Source of the DNA: BOG-908 sp964247675
Lineage (GTDB): Bacteria > Pseudomonadota > Alphaproteobacteria > Acetobacterales > Acetobacteraceae
Direction of reading: 5' to 3'
Assembly: GCA_964247675.1 (NCBI GenBank)
Contig: CAXTVW010000004.1
Span: 11,333-75,332 of the forward strand
Length of the DNA stretch: 64,000 bases
Within the stretch, counting starts at the first letter, position 1; each line of letters begins with the position of its first letter. Shown here piece after piece: positions 1 to 8,324 of the stretch. Below the pieces are notes generated by a model. It did no database searches. It was not told the DNA's origin and saw only the letters and a program-made list of their open reading frames with translations. The position numbers and the translations under genes are program-made.

Positions 1-931
1 CAGGATAGGAGACCTGGACGCCTTCGACCGTCTCCAGCCGTCGCCGCGGCTTCTTGGCAAGGATGTCTGGGGAGGGCGTGAATGCTACCCCAGCCAGGGC
101 TTCCTGTCCAAGTTGGCGAGTGGTCTCCCGATCCAGCCTTGCTGCTTCGGTCTCATCCATCGGGCTCCCGCTTCCGACGAACAATGCTTCCCTGATTGCT
201 TCCTCGGTGATCATCGCCCTGTTCCTGAGAGCGGCAGTAGCCGTCTCAAAACCAGCCAGGACGTCCTCCTTGGGGAGGATTGCTCGGAGGGTGTTTCGTA
301 CGACTTCGAGCAGATTGCGGTTCAGCTCTTCATCGGACCGGGTCCTCCTGACGTTGAGGAACCGGGCGAAGTAGTCCGTGATGTCCGAGCCGTGACCCAT
401 GCGGTCCACCGCGGAGACGGTGTCCTGCGCAACGCCGCCGACCACCCGCACCAGGCAAGACTTCTGGATGGCGCGGCTCTCGGTCACGAAGGCACGCGCG
501 ATATTCCGGAGTGTCGGCTCCATGCCCTGTAGCTCGGTATGCTCAAGAGCCGTGCGGTAATCATACTTCATCAAGGCGTAGATAATCGTATCCGGGACCT
601 GTGTTCCGAGTTCTATTACGAAAAAGGCTCCGCTCACGCTCGATCCGCCGTGCAGCCCCGAGAATGTACGCGCCAGTGCCTGTGCGCCTTCGACGAAAAA
701 ATCCGCATCGCTGGCCATCCTCTCGATGATGCCTTTGGTGGCGGACCCGGGGCTAAAGTCATGCACCGCGGCGGACGCCATGTCCCGTATTCGAGCCTCG
801 AAAAACGGTCCACTGCTCAAATCTGTTATTTCGGGTTCTATTTCGAACGGCCGCTCATCATCACCGACCACATGCAGGATGAGCCGCCGGACAGACAGCG
901 TTCCGGCCTCACCATCGGAAAGAAAGCTCAC
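1..931 (-). CDS. Nucleoid-associated protein, NdpA/NA37-like (3' end off the window)
   Basis: An open frame of 310 codons runs on the minus strand from a GTG at 931 to the left edge with no stop, so the C-terminus lies outside. It has no ATG; the GTG follows a purine-rich stretch and the frame is closed upstream by a TGA near 995. The protein starts with a strand like LILHVV, continues with FFEARIRDMA and AQALARTF, and has ITDYFARFLNV followed by an NRNLLEVVRNTL helix. This order resembles the 37-kDa nucleoid-associated family (E. coli YejK), where a similar 'DFFMDFLG...LLQAVDDF' block occurs. Such proteins bind the nucleoid and are common in integrated elements. The family call is from memory of the motif pattern and is moderate; the reading frame itself is well supported by codon usage. 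Confidence 0.5.
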   Translation of the reverse strand, partial: MSFLSDGEAGTLSVRRLILHVVGDDERPFEIEPEITDLSSGPFFEARIRDMASAAVHDFSPGSATKGIIERMASDADFFVEGAQALARTFSGLHGGSSVSGAFFVIELGTQVPDTIIYALMKYDYRTALEHTELQGMEPTLRNIARAFVTESRAIQKSCLVRVVGGVAQDTVSAVDRMGHGSDITDYFARFLNVRRTRSDEELNRNLLEVVRNTLRAILPKEDVLAGFETATAALRNRAMITEEAIREALFVGSGSPMDETEAARLDRETTRQLGQEALAGVAFTPSPDILAKKPRRRLETVEGVQVSYP

Positions 932-1184
932 CCTGATCAGCTCCGCGTGCCTGCCTGCCGCGACTGGCGGCCGCCTTTTCGATATGATGGCGGGACGTCA
1001 GAAAGGTTGGCAAGGGCGGTCTTGCCTACGACGCGTCGTTTCTACCAAGCGTTCGACCCGTCACGCCTGCCGGTGAGCTGTGTTCCGCACGTGGACAGGT
1101 CCCACCCGCAACGGAGAACCGGAGGCGTTGAATGAGCACCCACACGGCGGATACGGCGGCACCGGCCTTCATGAATGCCAGCAG

Positions 1185-1559
1185 TCATTCCCTCTTCTTG
1201 TTGCGCCGCATTCGGGGCCTCGCACGAGGCCGCAGCGACCTGGAAGCCGCGTCGAACATGGCCGCTGCGGCGTGGAGCGAGGCCGAGTCCATTGTTTCCG
1301 CCGCCAGTGCGATGCGCGTGCGCAGGACCTGCCCCTCATCCCCGGCCTCGGGTTCCGCCATCCCCAGGACCTCGTCCGCCGTCAGCCCCAGAGTTCTCGC
1401 GATCCTGACCAGCGTGCCGAGGTCCGGCTCCACGACTTCGTTGACGTAGTTGCTGTAGCGGCCCTGGCTCAACCCGAGCCTGCGGGCGACTTCGGTGTCG
1501 GTCAGGCCCAGCGTCCTGGCGCGTAGTCGTAGGCGTTCTCCGAGTCCTTGCATGCCCAC
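1185..1559 (-). CDS. XRE-family HTH transcriptional regulator
   Basis: A 124-aa protein with an N-terminal Cro/C1-type helix-turn-helix at about residues 10-65 (DTEVARRLGLSQGRYSNYVN then LGTLVRIARTLGL). The C-terminal half is helical and basic, with a RPRARPRMRRNKK tail. It is transcribed divergently from the membrane-protein gene at 1657 and lies upstream of, and on the same strand as, the nucleoid-associated-type gene, 253 bp away. The 97-bp divergent spacer contains a perfect 7-bp inverted repeat that could be its operator. It is probably an island-encoded repressor; its targets are inferred only from position. Confidence 0.85.
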   Translation of the reverse strand: MGMQGLGERLRLRARTLGLTDTEVARRLGLSQGRYSNYVNEVVEPDLGTLVRIARTLGLTADEVLGMAEPEAGDEGQVLRTRIALAAETMDSASLHAAAAMFDAASRSLRPRARPRMRRNKKRE

Positions 1560-1587
1560 GGTTTCCCGCAGCAGCCAGCAAAGCCGC

Positions 1588-1605
1588 CAACCAAGTTATT
1601 GGTTG
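1588..1605. promoter_or_regulatory. Palindromic operator candidate between divergent genes
   Basis: CAACCAA-GTTA-TTGGTTG is a perfect 7-bp inverted repeat with a 4-bp centre. It lies 28 bp upstream of the XRE regulator start (1559) and 51 bp upstream of the gene starting at 1657. The size and position suit a dimeric Cro/C1-type repressor; that it is the regulator's own site is inference. Confidence 0.45.
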
Positions 1606-1656
1606 CAATCCCACCTAGTTTCTTTATTCCACTCCCCGTGTGAAAAGGGGCCGGGC

Positions 1657-2364
1657 ATGGAGCCGTTCAACTACCGGGGAAAGAAGTTCGAAGCCTGGAG
1701 CCAGAGCGGCACCGTGCTCTCGACCAGCAAGCACTCCCGGACGACAATCAGCGGTCACGGTGGCGGTGGATTTGTGGGTCCAAACGGCACTACTGTATCC
1801 GCGCCGACGCTCGTGTCCTCGACTACGACGGAGCAGGAAATCTGGATCCGCCGGGCAAACGGTGAGGAAACCGCCATCCAGCTTTCAGGGGTGGACATCC
1901 CGGTCCGCGAGGGGCAGCACGTCACGTTCATCGCAGCCAAGCGGCTAGGCGCGAAAGACGGGTTCTGGGTCACTCTGGTGAACCACTCCGCCAACCGTCA
2001 TTGGCGGCTGTCGAGCAACGCCGAAATCAGCATGAGAGGGCGCCTGGGAGCCTATCCGCTGCTGGGGCTGCTGGATTTCGCGGTCGCGGCCGCCCTCTGC
2101 TTCCTGATGATTGCCGTGCCGTTCTTCATTTGGAGCACGAAGACGACCGCTGCGCCTACACCGGAGGACATCGCCCCGTTTGGCTCGCCGGGACTGTTCT
2201 TCCTCCCCCTCTGCTACATTCCGCTGAAGGTGATGCTGCGTACGAAGCGGAAGGACCGCATCTTCGCTGCCCTCGACAAGTGGGCTGAACGGAACGCCCA
2301 GGAGGCCTACGACACCGATAAGGCGGAGCCCCGGCCCGCCGCCTCGACGGAGAAGGTGGCGTGA
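1657..2364 (+). CDS. Two-TM membrane protein with soluble N-terminal domain, unknown function
   Basis: A 235-aa protein starting at the ATG at 1657, chosen because an AAAAGGGG element precedes it; the frame is open further upstream but that part overlaps the XRE gene. The first ~125 residues are soluble and rich in Thr, Ser and Gly (a GHGGGGF segment, later IPVREGQHVTFI) and look like a small beta domain. Two hydrophobic segments follow (about residues 130-155 and 170-190), then a charged C-tail. I recognise no named family. The next gene overlaps its stop by 4 bases, so the two are probably co-translated. The N-terminal pattern resembles uncharacterised inner-membrane proteins of genomic islands, but I cannot name one with confidence. 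Confidence 0.75.
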   Translation: MEPFNYRGKKFEAWSQSGTVLSTSKHSRTTISGHGGGGFVGPNGTTVSAPTLVSSTTTEQEIWIRRANGEETAIQLSGVDIPVREGQHVTFIAAKRLGAKDGFWVTLVNHSANRHWRLSSNAEISMRGRLGAYPLLGLLDFAVAAALCFLMIAVPFFIWSTKTTAAPTPEDIAPFGSPGLFFLPLCYIPLKVMLRTKRKDRIFAALDKWAERNAQEAYDTDKAEPRPAASTEKVA

Positions 2365-2726
2365 GATACCTCGTGGCCATCGTGGCTGTCCTTGGCTCCA
2401 CGGCAATCCTGTTCGGCATGGCATCCGCGCAGGGAATGGACGTCACGTGCGTCGGTCCGCATGTGGACCGCGTCATCCCGGGCGACTGGAAGCACGGCGT
2501 CAAGGACACGGTGATCGGTGCCACCCCTGAACTGCTCTCCAGTCCCGGCGGCCATCCTTCCGGCAGGAAGCTCCCCGCCGGGGGCGCATACATCGCCGAC
2601 CGGCACGTCCGTGGCTTCTACAGGTTGGTCGGGACCCATTTCTCTCCGCCCGCCCAATATGGTGCGGCCGTCGGGTGGGTCCGCGAAGGCGACATGACCG
2701 GGCTCGCGCTCAGGAACTGCAACTAG
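2361..2726 (+). CDS. Small exported protein, unknown function
   Basis: A 121-aa protein beginning with GTG at 2361, inside the stop of the preceding gene (GTGA overlap). Residues 1-24 form a clear signal peptide (hydrophobic core LVAIVAVLGSTAILFGM, then ASA-Q). The mature part is about 95 residues with cysteines near both ends (VTCVG and LRNCN), which could pair. It is likely periplasmic and partnered with the upstream membrane protein. No family recognised. Confidence 0.7.
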   Translation: MRYLVAIVAVLGSTAILFGMASAQGMDVTCVGPHVDRVIPGDWKHGVKDTVIGATPELLSSPGGHPSGRKLPAGGAYIADRHVRGFYRLVGTHFSPPAQYGAAVGWVREGDMTGLALRNCN

Positions 2727-2761
2727 CGTTCTTGAAGCTCGTTTTGGATTGATCATGTAGC

Positions 2762-3457
2762 CTATCTTGTTGCGGTTGCATCCGTTTTTTTCCAAGTATG
2801 TTTGTAGCCGTTAACCTTCATTACATAGGCAGTTATGGGCGTGTCCTGAATCTTCCTAAGAATTCGATTACGACGAGTAAGACTTATGCGCGAGCCAAAA
2901 TATATCTTCCTCACAGGCTGTAAACGGCTGACGTAGACTTTTCCGACCGGCCCTAAAAGACGCCACTCGCGCTCGTAGGCCCAATTTGCTTTCTTTTGCG
3001 ACAAGATACGAATGGCTGCAATTTTGGCATCATTGATGTGGTTTGTGGAAATGAAGGGGGGCCTCTCTGTATAGGAAAGTCTTACTAGTTTTACTTCACC
3101 CGGGAGCCCAGCAAGCAAATCTTTGGTTGAGTAAGAAACGCAAATACCGTTGTAATTGTTCGCGTAATGGGTCCACATTAAGGGGTTGTCGTTGGTTTCT
3201 GTAAAAGACGCGATGCCCACGGTAGATTTGCTATCCGTAATCTGGCGAACAATTTCTTTGTAGTCTGTTTTTCCTGCTAGCATCTCGCTTGGGCGGTAAA
3301 ACCCTTCCATTGGGTCGTTCAAGCAGTCAAATGTTGAACAATGAAGGTATCCTTCCAGTATCGAGTCAATCTCTTGGTTTACAGCGTCGTCATTGCGGTC
3401 CAGAGATCGATAGCGATATAGACGTCCTGGTATCACTGGTGGCAGTACTTCGGCCAA
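2762..3457 (-). CDS. DUF2971 domain-containing protein
   Basis: A 231-aa protein with the hallmarks of DUF2971: N-terminal LYRYRSLD, the CLNDPMEGFY motif, ASFTETNDNPLMWTHYA, and a C-terminal YEREWRLL block. The family occurs in phages and defence or accessory islands and has no established biochemical function. Base composition is visibly lower in GC than the neighbours, suggesting separate acquisition. It stands alone: it converges with the small exported protein (35-bp gap) and lies 79 bp upstream of the end of the SRAP gene's ancestral frame. Confidence 0.85.
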   Translation of the reverse strand: MAEVLPPVIPGRLYRYRSLDRNDDAVNQEIDSILEGYLHCSTFDCLNDPMEGFYRPSEMLAGKTDYKEIVRQITDSKSTVGIASFTETNDNPLMWTHYANNYNGICVSYSTKDLLAGLPGEVKLVRLSYTERPPFISTNHINDAKIAAIRILSQKKANWAYEREWRLLGPVGKVYVSRLQPVRKIYFGSRISLTRRNRILRKIQDTPITAYVMKVNGYKHTWKKTDATATR

Positions 3458-3579
3458 ATCTTACTCTCCTTCCCGGGTTGAAGTTGTGTCTTATCATGGG
3501 AGCGCTCTGTGCATTTCCGGCGTGCGCGAGTAGCTCTCAGAACAGCAGCGACGTCCGGATCGGAGGCGGATCCTCCTTC

Positions 3580-4218
3580 TCACCGCGCGCCACTATCTGC
3601 AGTGCGCCACTTTGGTAGTGGCCTCTGCAATTGGCGGGCCTCGGGCCATGATGCCGTCAGCCATGCCTCGGTCTCCCCGGCGGTTGTCAGGATGACCGGC
3701 ATCGCCTTGGGGTGGACCGCCCCGACCTCCTGGTTCGGCTCGGTCGTCAGAAACGCGAACAGCTCGCAGGTCACCTCGCCCTCGGCCGCCTTGCGGGTGC
3801 AGGTCCAACTCGTCCAGATACCGGCGAAGAACGCCAGCGGACGGCTTGGGTCCAGGGCGAACCAGACCGGCTCGGACTTTCCGTCCGGGCGACGGGCGCT
3901 TTCGCTGAACGAGGTGAACGGCACCAGGCACCGGGAGGCGGGTGTCAGCCATCGCCGCCAGTGCGCACTCTCGGTGTTGCGCACGTTGGTGACGCCGCAA
4001 TCCACCTTGCGCCCGGCCAGCGCGAAGGCGGGCGACGGCATGCTCCATCGGGCGCGGGCCAGTTCGCGGACGCCATCCGCTCCAGTGCGCACGATGGGTG
4101 CGGACTGGTCGGGGAAGATGCCCGGCAGGGGAGGCAGGTTGCCCGCGTTGTCGCGCATCGCCCGGACAAGGTCGCGTATGGCCTGCTGGTTTGTCGTCAT
4201 CGAATACAGGTTGCACAT
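3580..4218 (-). CDS. SRAP-domain protein (YedK/HMCES-like), 3' end frameshifted
   Basis: A 212-aa protein with the SRAP signature: Cys2 directly after the initiator Met (MCNLYSMT), the CGVTNVRN segment, RCLVPFTSFSE carrying the conserved Glu, and VHPKAMPVIL carrying the conserved His. SRAP proteins form a covalent link through Cys2 to abasic sites in single-stranded DNA and protect them; the family clusters with SOS genes. After LQRPLP the frame reads KWRTADSGAR and stops, whereas the +1 frame continues as SGALQIVARGEKEDPPP to a stop at 3537, which is the normal family ending. One extra base in the run at 3611-3613 explains this. All catalytic residues lie before the break, so activity may survive. 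Confidence 0.85.
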   Translation of the reverse strand: MCNLYSMTTNQQAIRDLVRAMRDNAGNLPPLPGIFPDQSAPIVRTGADGVRELARARWSMPSPAFALAGRKVDCGVTNVRNTESAHWRRWLTPASRCLVPFTSFSESARRPDGKSEPVWFALDPSRPLAFFAGIWTSWTCTRKAAEGEVTCELFAFLTTEPNQEVGAVHPKAMPVILTTAGETEAWLTASWPEARQLQRPLPKWRTADSGAR

Positions 4219-4503
4219 GTCGGCGGGAGGGTAGCGGCCGGGCGCGGCGGGCGGAAGCCGCCATCAGCCTCGGCGTCGGCACCAGTGTTAGATCTCGATT
4301 CCGTTCACCTTTGAGAGGCTCCGCTTCCGGCCAACCGACAACAGGCAGGTCGGGGCGATGTCCACGCGCGAAAGGCGAGGGTCGCACCCTGCCCTAGACC
4401 CAATAGCCTATGGTCATCGCGCGAGCCGGGCATTTCATCGCATCGCATCGAGGAGCCCTAACCTCGTCTTGCACAACCTGCTTATCGTCGGCATCACTCC
4501 ACG

Positions 4504-5427
4504 ATGCCGAAACCTTCGAACCAGATACGCAGACAACCGGGCCGCCCACTCGTCAATCCGCATGCGGAAAAGCTCGGCGCTGCCGAAATCGAGGAGCTTG
4601 TCCGCAAGTACTACGGCATGAAGACGGTCATGTTCGACAAGGGCGTGGCCGGAGCTGTCCTGACATACAACACGGGCAACCGGCGGCTGAACAGGCGCAA
4701 GCTGCAACAACTCGTCGGCCAGATGCAACGCGGCGAGTTCATCAATACCGGTGAACCCATCATCATCTCCCGCGAGGGTGTGCTGAACGATGGCCAGCAC
4801 AGGTTGCAGGCCGTCATCGAGGCGGACGTCGAAGTCGACATGGACGTCCGGTTCGGCATCTCACGCGAAGCCTTCAGGGTGACCGACACAGGCGCATCGA
4901 GGACACCCGGCGACGTCCTCACCATCATGGGTGCGCATGCGGGTGGTCAGGTCTCTTCGACGGTGAGGCTGCTGCTCCTGTACGAGCGTGGCCTGCCCGA
5001 AAGCGTACGCGAATTCGTGTCCCATGAGGAAATCGCGACAGCCTACGAGAGGTGGGGCGACGTGGAGGACGTGGTGGCGACCGTCAACGCCCATCCGTTT
5101 CCGAAGCCGATCCGCAGCATCCCGCTTTACGCGACGGCCTTCCTCGCCTCCCGTTCGCCGGGCAAAGCGAAACTGGAGCGATGGCTGGATGGGGTCGCCA
5201 CAGGGTTGGAGGTCGGCCGCGACCATCCGGCCTACCAGCTGCGGGAGCGGATCATGCGGGGCATTTCGGCGGCGACCCGCGAGGGTCTGCTGGAGCGGTT
5301 TGCCCTGATGTTGAAGTCCTGGGACCTGTATGCCAGCGGCGATACGGTGCCGATGCGGGAGTTTAGGTGGGCGGCGACGGGCAAGAACGCGGAGGCGTTC
5401 CCGGCGGTGGCCGGAGCCAGATTGTAG
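4504..5427 (+). CDS. ParB/Srx-fold domain protein, phage/island type
   Basis: A 307-aa protein. Residues ~60-120 contain NRRLNRRKLQQLVGQM, then PIIISREGVLNDGQHRLQA; the DGQHRL motif is the nucleotide-binding/catalytic signature of the ParB/sulfiredoxin fold. The remaining ~180 residues are helical and lack the central HTH of partition ParB. Such single-domain proteins are frequent in phages and integrative elements and are not partition proteins; several ParB-fold proteins are CTPases or nucleases, but I cannot assign one activity here. It is monocistronic, with 285 bp upstream after the SRAP gene and a convergent TIR-like gene downstream. Confidence 0.75.
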   Translation: MPKPSNQIRRQPGRPLVNPHAEKLGAAEIEELVRKYYGMKTVMFDKGVAGAVLTYNTGNRRLNRRKLQQLVGQMQRGEFINTGEPIIISREGVLNDGQHRLQAVIEADVEVDMDVRFGISREAFRVTDTGASRTPGDVLTIMGAHAGGQVSSTVRLLLLYERGLPESVREFVSHEEIATAYERWGDVEDVVATVNAHPFPKPIRSIPLYATAFLASRSPGKAKLERWLDGVATGLEVGRDHPAYQLRERIMRGISAATREGLLERFALMLKSWDLYASGDTVPMREFRWAATGKNAEAFPAVAGARL

Positions 5428-5522
5428 GAGGACCCGGAACAGTTCGTCGTGACTGTATGCCGTCGAGGTCCTGGTAGCTCACGACGGGTTCGACTAGCCG
5501 GGTCAGACCTGGTTGCGCCGTC

Positions 5523-6413
5523 CTAACCCATGGCCTTGTTCAGATCGCCGTCGAAGTCCGCCACCTTCAGCTCGCGCGCCAAAGTCAGCTTCCACGCGCC
5601 GCCTGGATCCATGTCGGTCCATACGACCCCGGCGAAGTCACTCGGAATTTTCCAGGTCACCCCGCTTCAGGGCGCATACTCGGTCACGGCCGAGGCGTGC
5701 CAGGAAGTAGCCGAGTTCCAGGACCACATTCTGCCTTGCCCGGGGCATGAGTTCACCACCGCCCCTGGAGCGTCCTTCGTCATCGGGCGTGAGCAGCACC
5801 ACCGCGAATGCGACGTCGCCGTGCTCCTCCACCTTCTCGATGACCGTCCTGCCCCGGCTGGCCTGCTCATGCAGGATGACCGCCACGAGCCCGAGTTTCT
5901 CCAGGAAGCGGGCCACCATCTCGCGTGGCGCCTCGTCGTGGCCGTGGACCACGAACACCCTGTCCGAAACTGTGGCGACGACCCTGGACTTCACCGGCCC
6001 CTGCGCGAGCACGTAATCACGATAGTCCCGCTGAAAAGGAATGATGATCTGGCGCACGACCGCATGGAAGGTTGCGGTCAATTTGGAACCTGCATTGCAG
6101 AAGGTGAGGCCAAACTGGAATATCTCGTCGGGGTGACCGGCGAACCTGCGGAGAAAGAGCACAATGAGGCCAAGTTGCCTCGGTCGCTCCGGCGGCCATT
6201 TCAGGCGCGCGCTTCCTACCATGCTTCCCTCCGTCCTGGCGCTCTCGCCCAGGAACGATGCCAGGTCCAATCCTTCAGTCAGCTTAGCGTTGGCCTGTCT
6301 CAGTTCCGCATGGTCCAGCAGGCCCGCCAGCTCCCTGAGCGGCCGCTCGACGTCTGGTAGTCGCTTGCCTGCAGGTCGAGCACGGCATTGTTGATCTGCC
6401 TCAAGATGTCCAT
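5523..6413 (-). pseudogene. TIR-like (PF10137) nucleotide-binding protein, broken by two frameshifts
   Basis: The ancestral gene begins with ATG at 6413 (MDILRQINNAVLDLQ) and ends at a TAG at 5523-5525. It is open from about 6270 to 5638, but two one-base indels interrupt it. Near 6345-6355 the frame breaks so that RPLRELAGLLDHAELRQ lies in the next frame. At the T-run 5648-5651 an extra base turns ...GDLEIPSDFAGVVW into ...GDLENSE-stop. The C-terminal domain has VFVVHGHDEAPREMVARF, RGRTVIEKVE, LLTPDDEG and ARQNVVLELGYF, the full PF10137 signature including the Glu of VLELG. Members include cyclic-nucleotide-activated NADase effectors (CAP12 type) in anti-phage systems. As read it would not yield a full-length protein unless the indels are sequencing errors. 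Confidence 0.75.
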
Positions 6414-6424
6414 GGCTGCGGCTG

Positions 6425-6706
6425 TCAGTCTCCGTCGCTCGCCATGCGGGCGACGGCCGCCTTTTCCAGGATGGCCTGACGGAAGTTCTTTTTCGCGGCC
6501 TCTACCAAGGGGGCGATGAACGGGTTGTCGGCATGGCCGGACACCCGCGCGTCGATGACCCGCTCCATCTCATGGATTGCGGATTCGATGCTGGCCGGTT
6601 CCTCCGGGTCGAAGCTGGCTGTCGCCAGGTCTCCATCAAGATTGCCCAAGGCCTCCTGAGCCTCCTTCAGCGACCTGCTGAGTTCCTCCAGACCTTTAAT
6701 CTGCAC
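6425..6706 (-). CDS. Small protein coupled to the TIR-like gene
   Basis: The frame is open upstream to 7066, but the part before 6706 looks non-coding, so a GTG at 6706 is preferred, giving 93 aa. It begins IKGLEELSRSLKEAQEALG, a likely coiled helix, contains EPASIESAIHEMERVIDARV, and ends in a basic helix (NPFIAPLVEAAKKNFRQAIL). The stop lies 11 bp upstream of the TIR-like start, so they form one transcription unit. I recognise no family. The position suggests a sensor, adaptor or antitoxin for the TIR-like effector, but that is inference from context alone. Confidence 0.5.
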   Translation of the reverse strand: MQIKGLEELSRSLKEAQEALGNLDGDLATASFDPEEPASIESAIHEMERVIDARVSGHADNPFIAPLVEAAKKNFRQAILEKAAVARMASDGD

Positions 6707-6833
6707 CAAATTTTGTTCCCGACTCGGGATGGACCATACCATGAACGAACGTGTCTGCACGACCGTGTCCAGGGCAGGTTGCCGCCGGAGGGCACGGCAA
6801 TGATAGGAAGGCAAGAGCAGGGTCCACAACGCG

Positions 6834-7316
6834 ATGAACCAGAATCCTGTCGTTCCCCTGGCCTGCCACCTCGACTTCGCGCGACGTATCTCCGTGCCCG
6901 TCCGCCGGAGGACAATCCTCGTTGCCGCCCACCTGCCCGGGCATCCATCCCTGCATCTGGCTGACGCGCTGCTGGCCGACATCAGCGCAGGCAGGCCGCT
7001 GGCGGGGCATCTGTCGCCGATGAAGAACCAGCGGAGGGTGTTCAAGCGCGCGAACCGGAACGGCAAGTGGACCGACTACAGACCGGTCATGGATCACCTC
7101 CTGAACAAGTGGCCGTTTCGGCATTTCCACTGCGGCGGCTCGGTGCCCACCCGCCGCTGGCGGCTCCTCCGACCAGCCGCGGCAGAAGGCCAAAGTCTGC
7201 GGGGCACCGTCCCCGCAGCGCTGCTCGAAGGCGACACAGCGGCTCGTCCGCCAGGATGGCCAGGGTTGGCGGGCATTACTCTTGCCGTCGCCTGCTTGAA
7301 GCCCGGGGACGCCTAG
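6834..7316 (+). CDS. Possible hypothetical protein, low support
   Basis: A 160-codon open frame on the plus strand. The first two thirds (LHLADALLADISAGRPLAGH, then KRANRNGKWTDYRPVMDHLL) use codons typical of the neighbouring genes, while the last third (PTRRWRLLRPAAAEGQ) does not. The minus strand here is also open but composition-driven. There is no clear ribosome-binding site before 6834. This may be a remnant rather than a working gene; nothing else in 6707-7394 looks coding. Confidence 0.25.
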   Translation: MNQNPVVPLACHLDFARRISVPVRRRTILVAAHLPGHPSLHLADALLADISAGRPLAGHLSPMKNQRRVFKRANRNGKWTDYRPVMDHLLNKWPFRHFHCGGSVPTRRWRLLRPAAAEGQSLRGTVPAALLEGDTAARPPGWPGLAGITLAVACLKPGDA

Positions 7317-7451
7317 ACCCTTTGCGCTGTTTCGCTGTAGACCGAATCTACCTCCGTCCGCCATTCGCCTCCGCAGGCTTGGAGGTCGCGTTCCTTGGCG
7401 ACGGCTCCTCACCGAAAACAGCCGACTCAAATCAACTGGAGCACCATCGGA

Positions 7452-8324
7452 ATGCGTACAGCAGCAAGAGGAACAAGGGCACTCCTGATGGTTGGCGCCT
7501 TGTTCGTGCAGGCGGCATTGCGTCCTGCACTGGCCGACAACGCGATGGGATATCGGATGCTGACGGCAGCCGATGCTTCCAACCTGCCGCACAACCACGG
7601 TTTGCTGGGCATCGACGTGGAGCGTGCGGGTGACATTTCCGACGCCGGACTCAGCTTCGAACTGATGCGGGTGAAAACCGTCCGGCCCTCCTCGCCGGGC
7701 CAGGTAGCGGGATTGAAGGCCGGAGATGAAATCATTGCGGTCGATGGGCGGGTGTTCCCGGACATCGCGACCTTCGCGGCCTACATAGGCTCCCTGTCCC
7801 CCGGGACCGCAGCAACTTTCGACAGTATACCTGCGGGCGGAGGCCCGGCGCAGGCGCAGCGCCTGACGGTGCACATCGGACCGACTTCTACGCACATGTC
7901 CACGGGCACGAAGCTCGCAATCGGCGCGGGCGCGGTGGCGCTGCTGGGGTGCTACGAGCTCGGCTGCTTCTCCCACCCCAAGCCTGCGAACAAGCAGGGT
8001 GTGCAGCCGAACCTGCCCTCGCAAGGAAGCACGGTAAGTGGCCGTGCCCCGGTTGCGCCCGCGAACGGGACTGCGAGCGTCACTTGCAGGGACGGCACGA
8101 GTTGGACAGGCGCACGGCGCGAGCAGGCTTGCAGCAACCAGGGCGGCGTAAGGGCCCTCGACCCGCCGCCGTCCGGCAACCAGGTCTGGGTGAACACGAG
8201 GTCGAAGGTCTATCACTGTGCAGGCGATCCCAACTTCGGGAAGACCAAAAGAGGCGCATACATGACGGAAGCGGCTGCGAAAGCCGATGGGGACCGGCCG
8301 AGCGGCGGAAAAGTTTGCTTTTAG
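7452..8324 (+). CDS. Exported protein: PDZ domain plus C-terminal DUF3761 domain
   Basis: The frame is open from 7395, but the ATG at 7452 gives a proper signal peptide (MRTAARGTRALLMVGALFVQ ... ALA-D), making 290 aa. Residues ~70-140 form a PDZ domain (PSSPGQVAGLKAGDEIIAVD), lacking any protease domain. A hydrophobic stretch (about 165-185, LAIGAGAVALLGCYELGC) precedes a linker, then a DUF3761 domain of ~90 residues: VTCRDGTSWTGARR, a second Cys, SKVYHCAGDPNFGKTK, GAYMTEAAAKADG and a terminal VCF. A stand-alone DUF3761 paralogue is encoded at 12659-12991 on the opposite strand. The gene overlaps the next start by about 10 bp. Role unknown; probably an envelope protein in which the PDZ domain binds a peptide partner. 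Confidence 0.75.
   Translation: MRTAARGTRALLMVGALFVQAALRPALADNAMGYRMLTAADASNLPHNHGLLGIDVERAGDISDAGLSFELMRVKTVRPSSPGQVAGLKAGDEIIAVDGRVFPDIATFAAYIGSLSPGTAATFDSIPAGGGPAQAQRLTVHIGPTSTHMSTGTKLAIGAGAVALLGCYELGCFSHPKPANKQGVQPNLPSQGSTVSGRAPVAPANGTASVTCRDGTSWTGARREQACSNQGGVRALDPPPSGNQVWVNTRSKVYHCAGDPNFGKTKRGAYMTEAAAKADGDRPSGGKVCF

Noticed and set aside
5530..6360. 276-codon plus-strand frame opposite the TIR-like gene
   Set aside because: Antisense to a recognisable PF10137 protein and itself without a motif.
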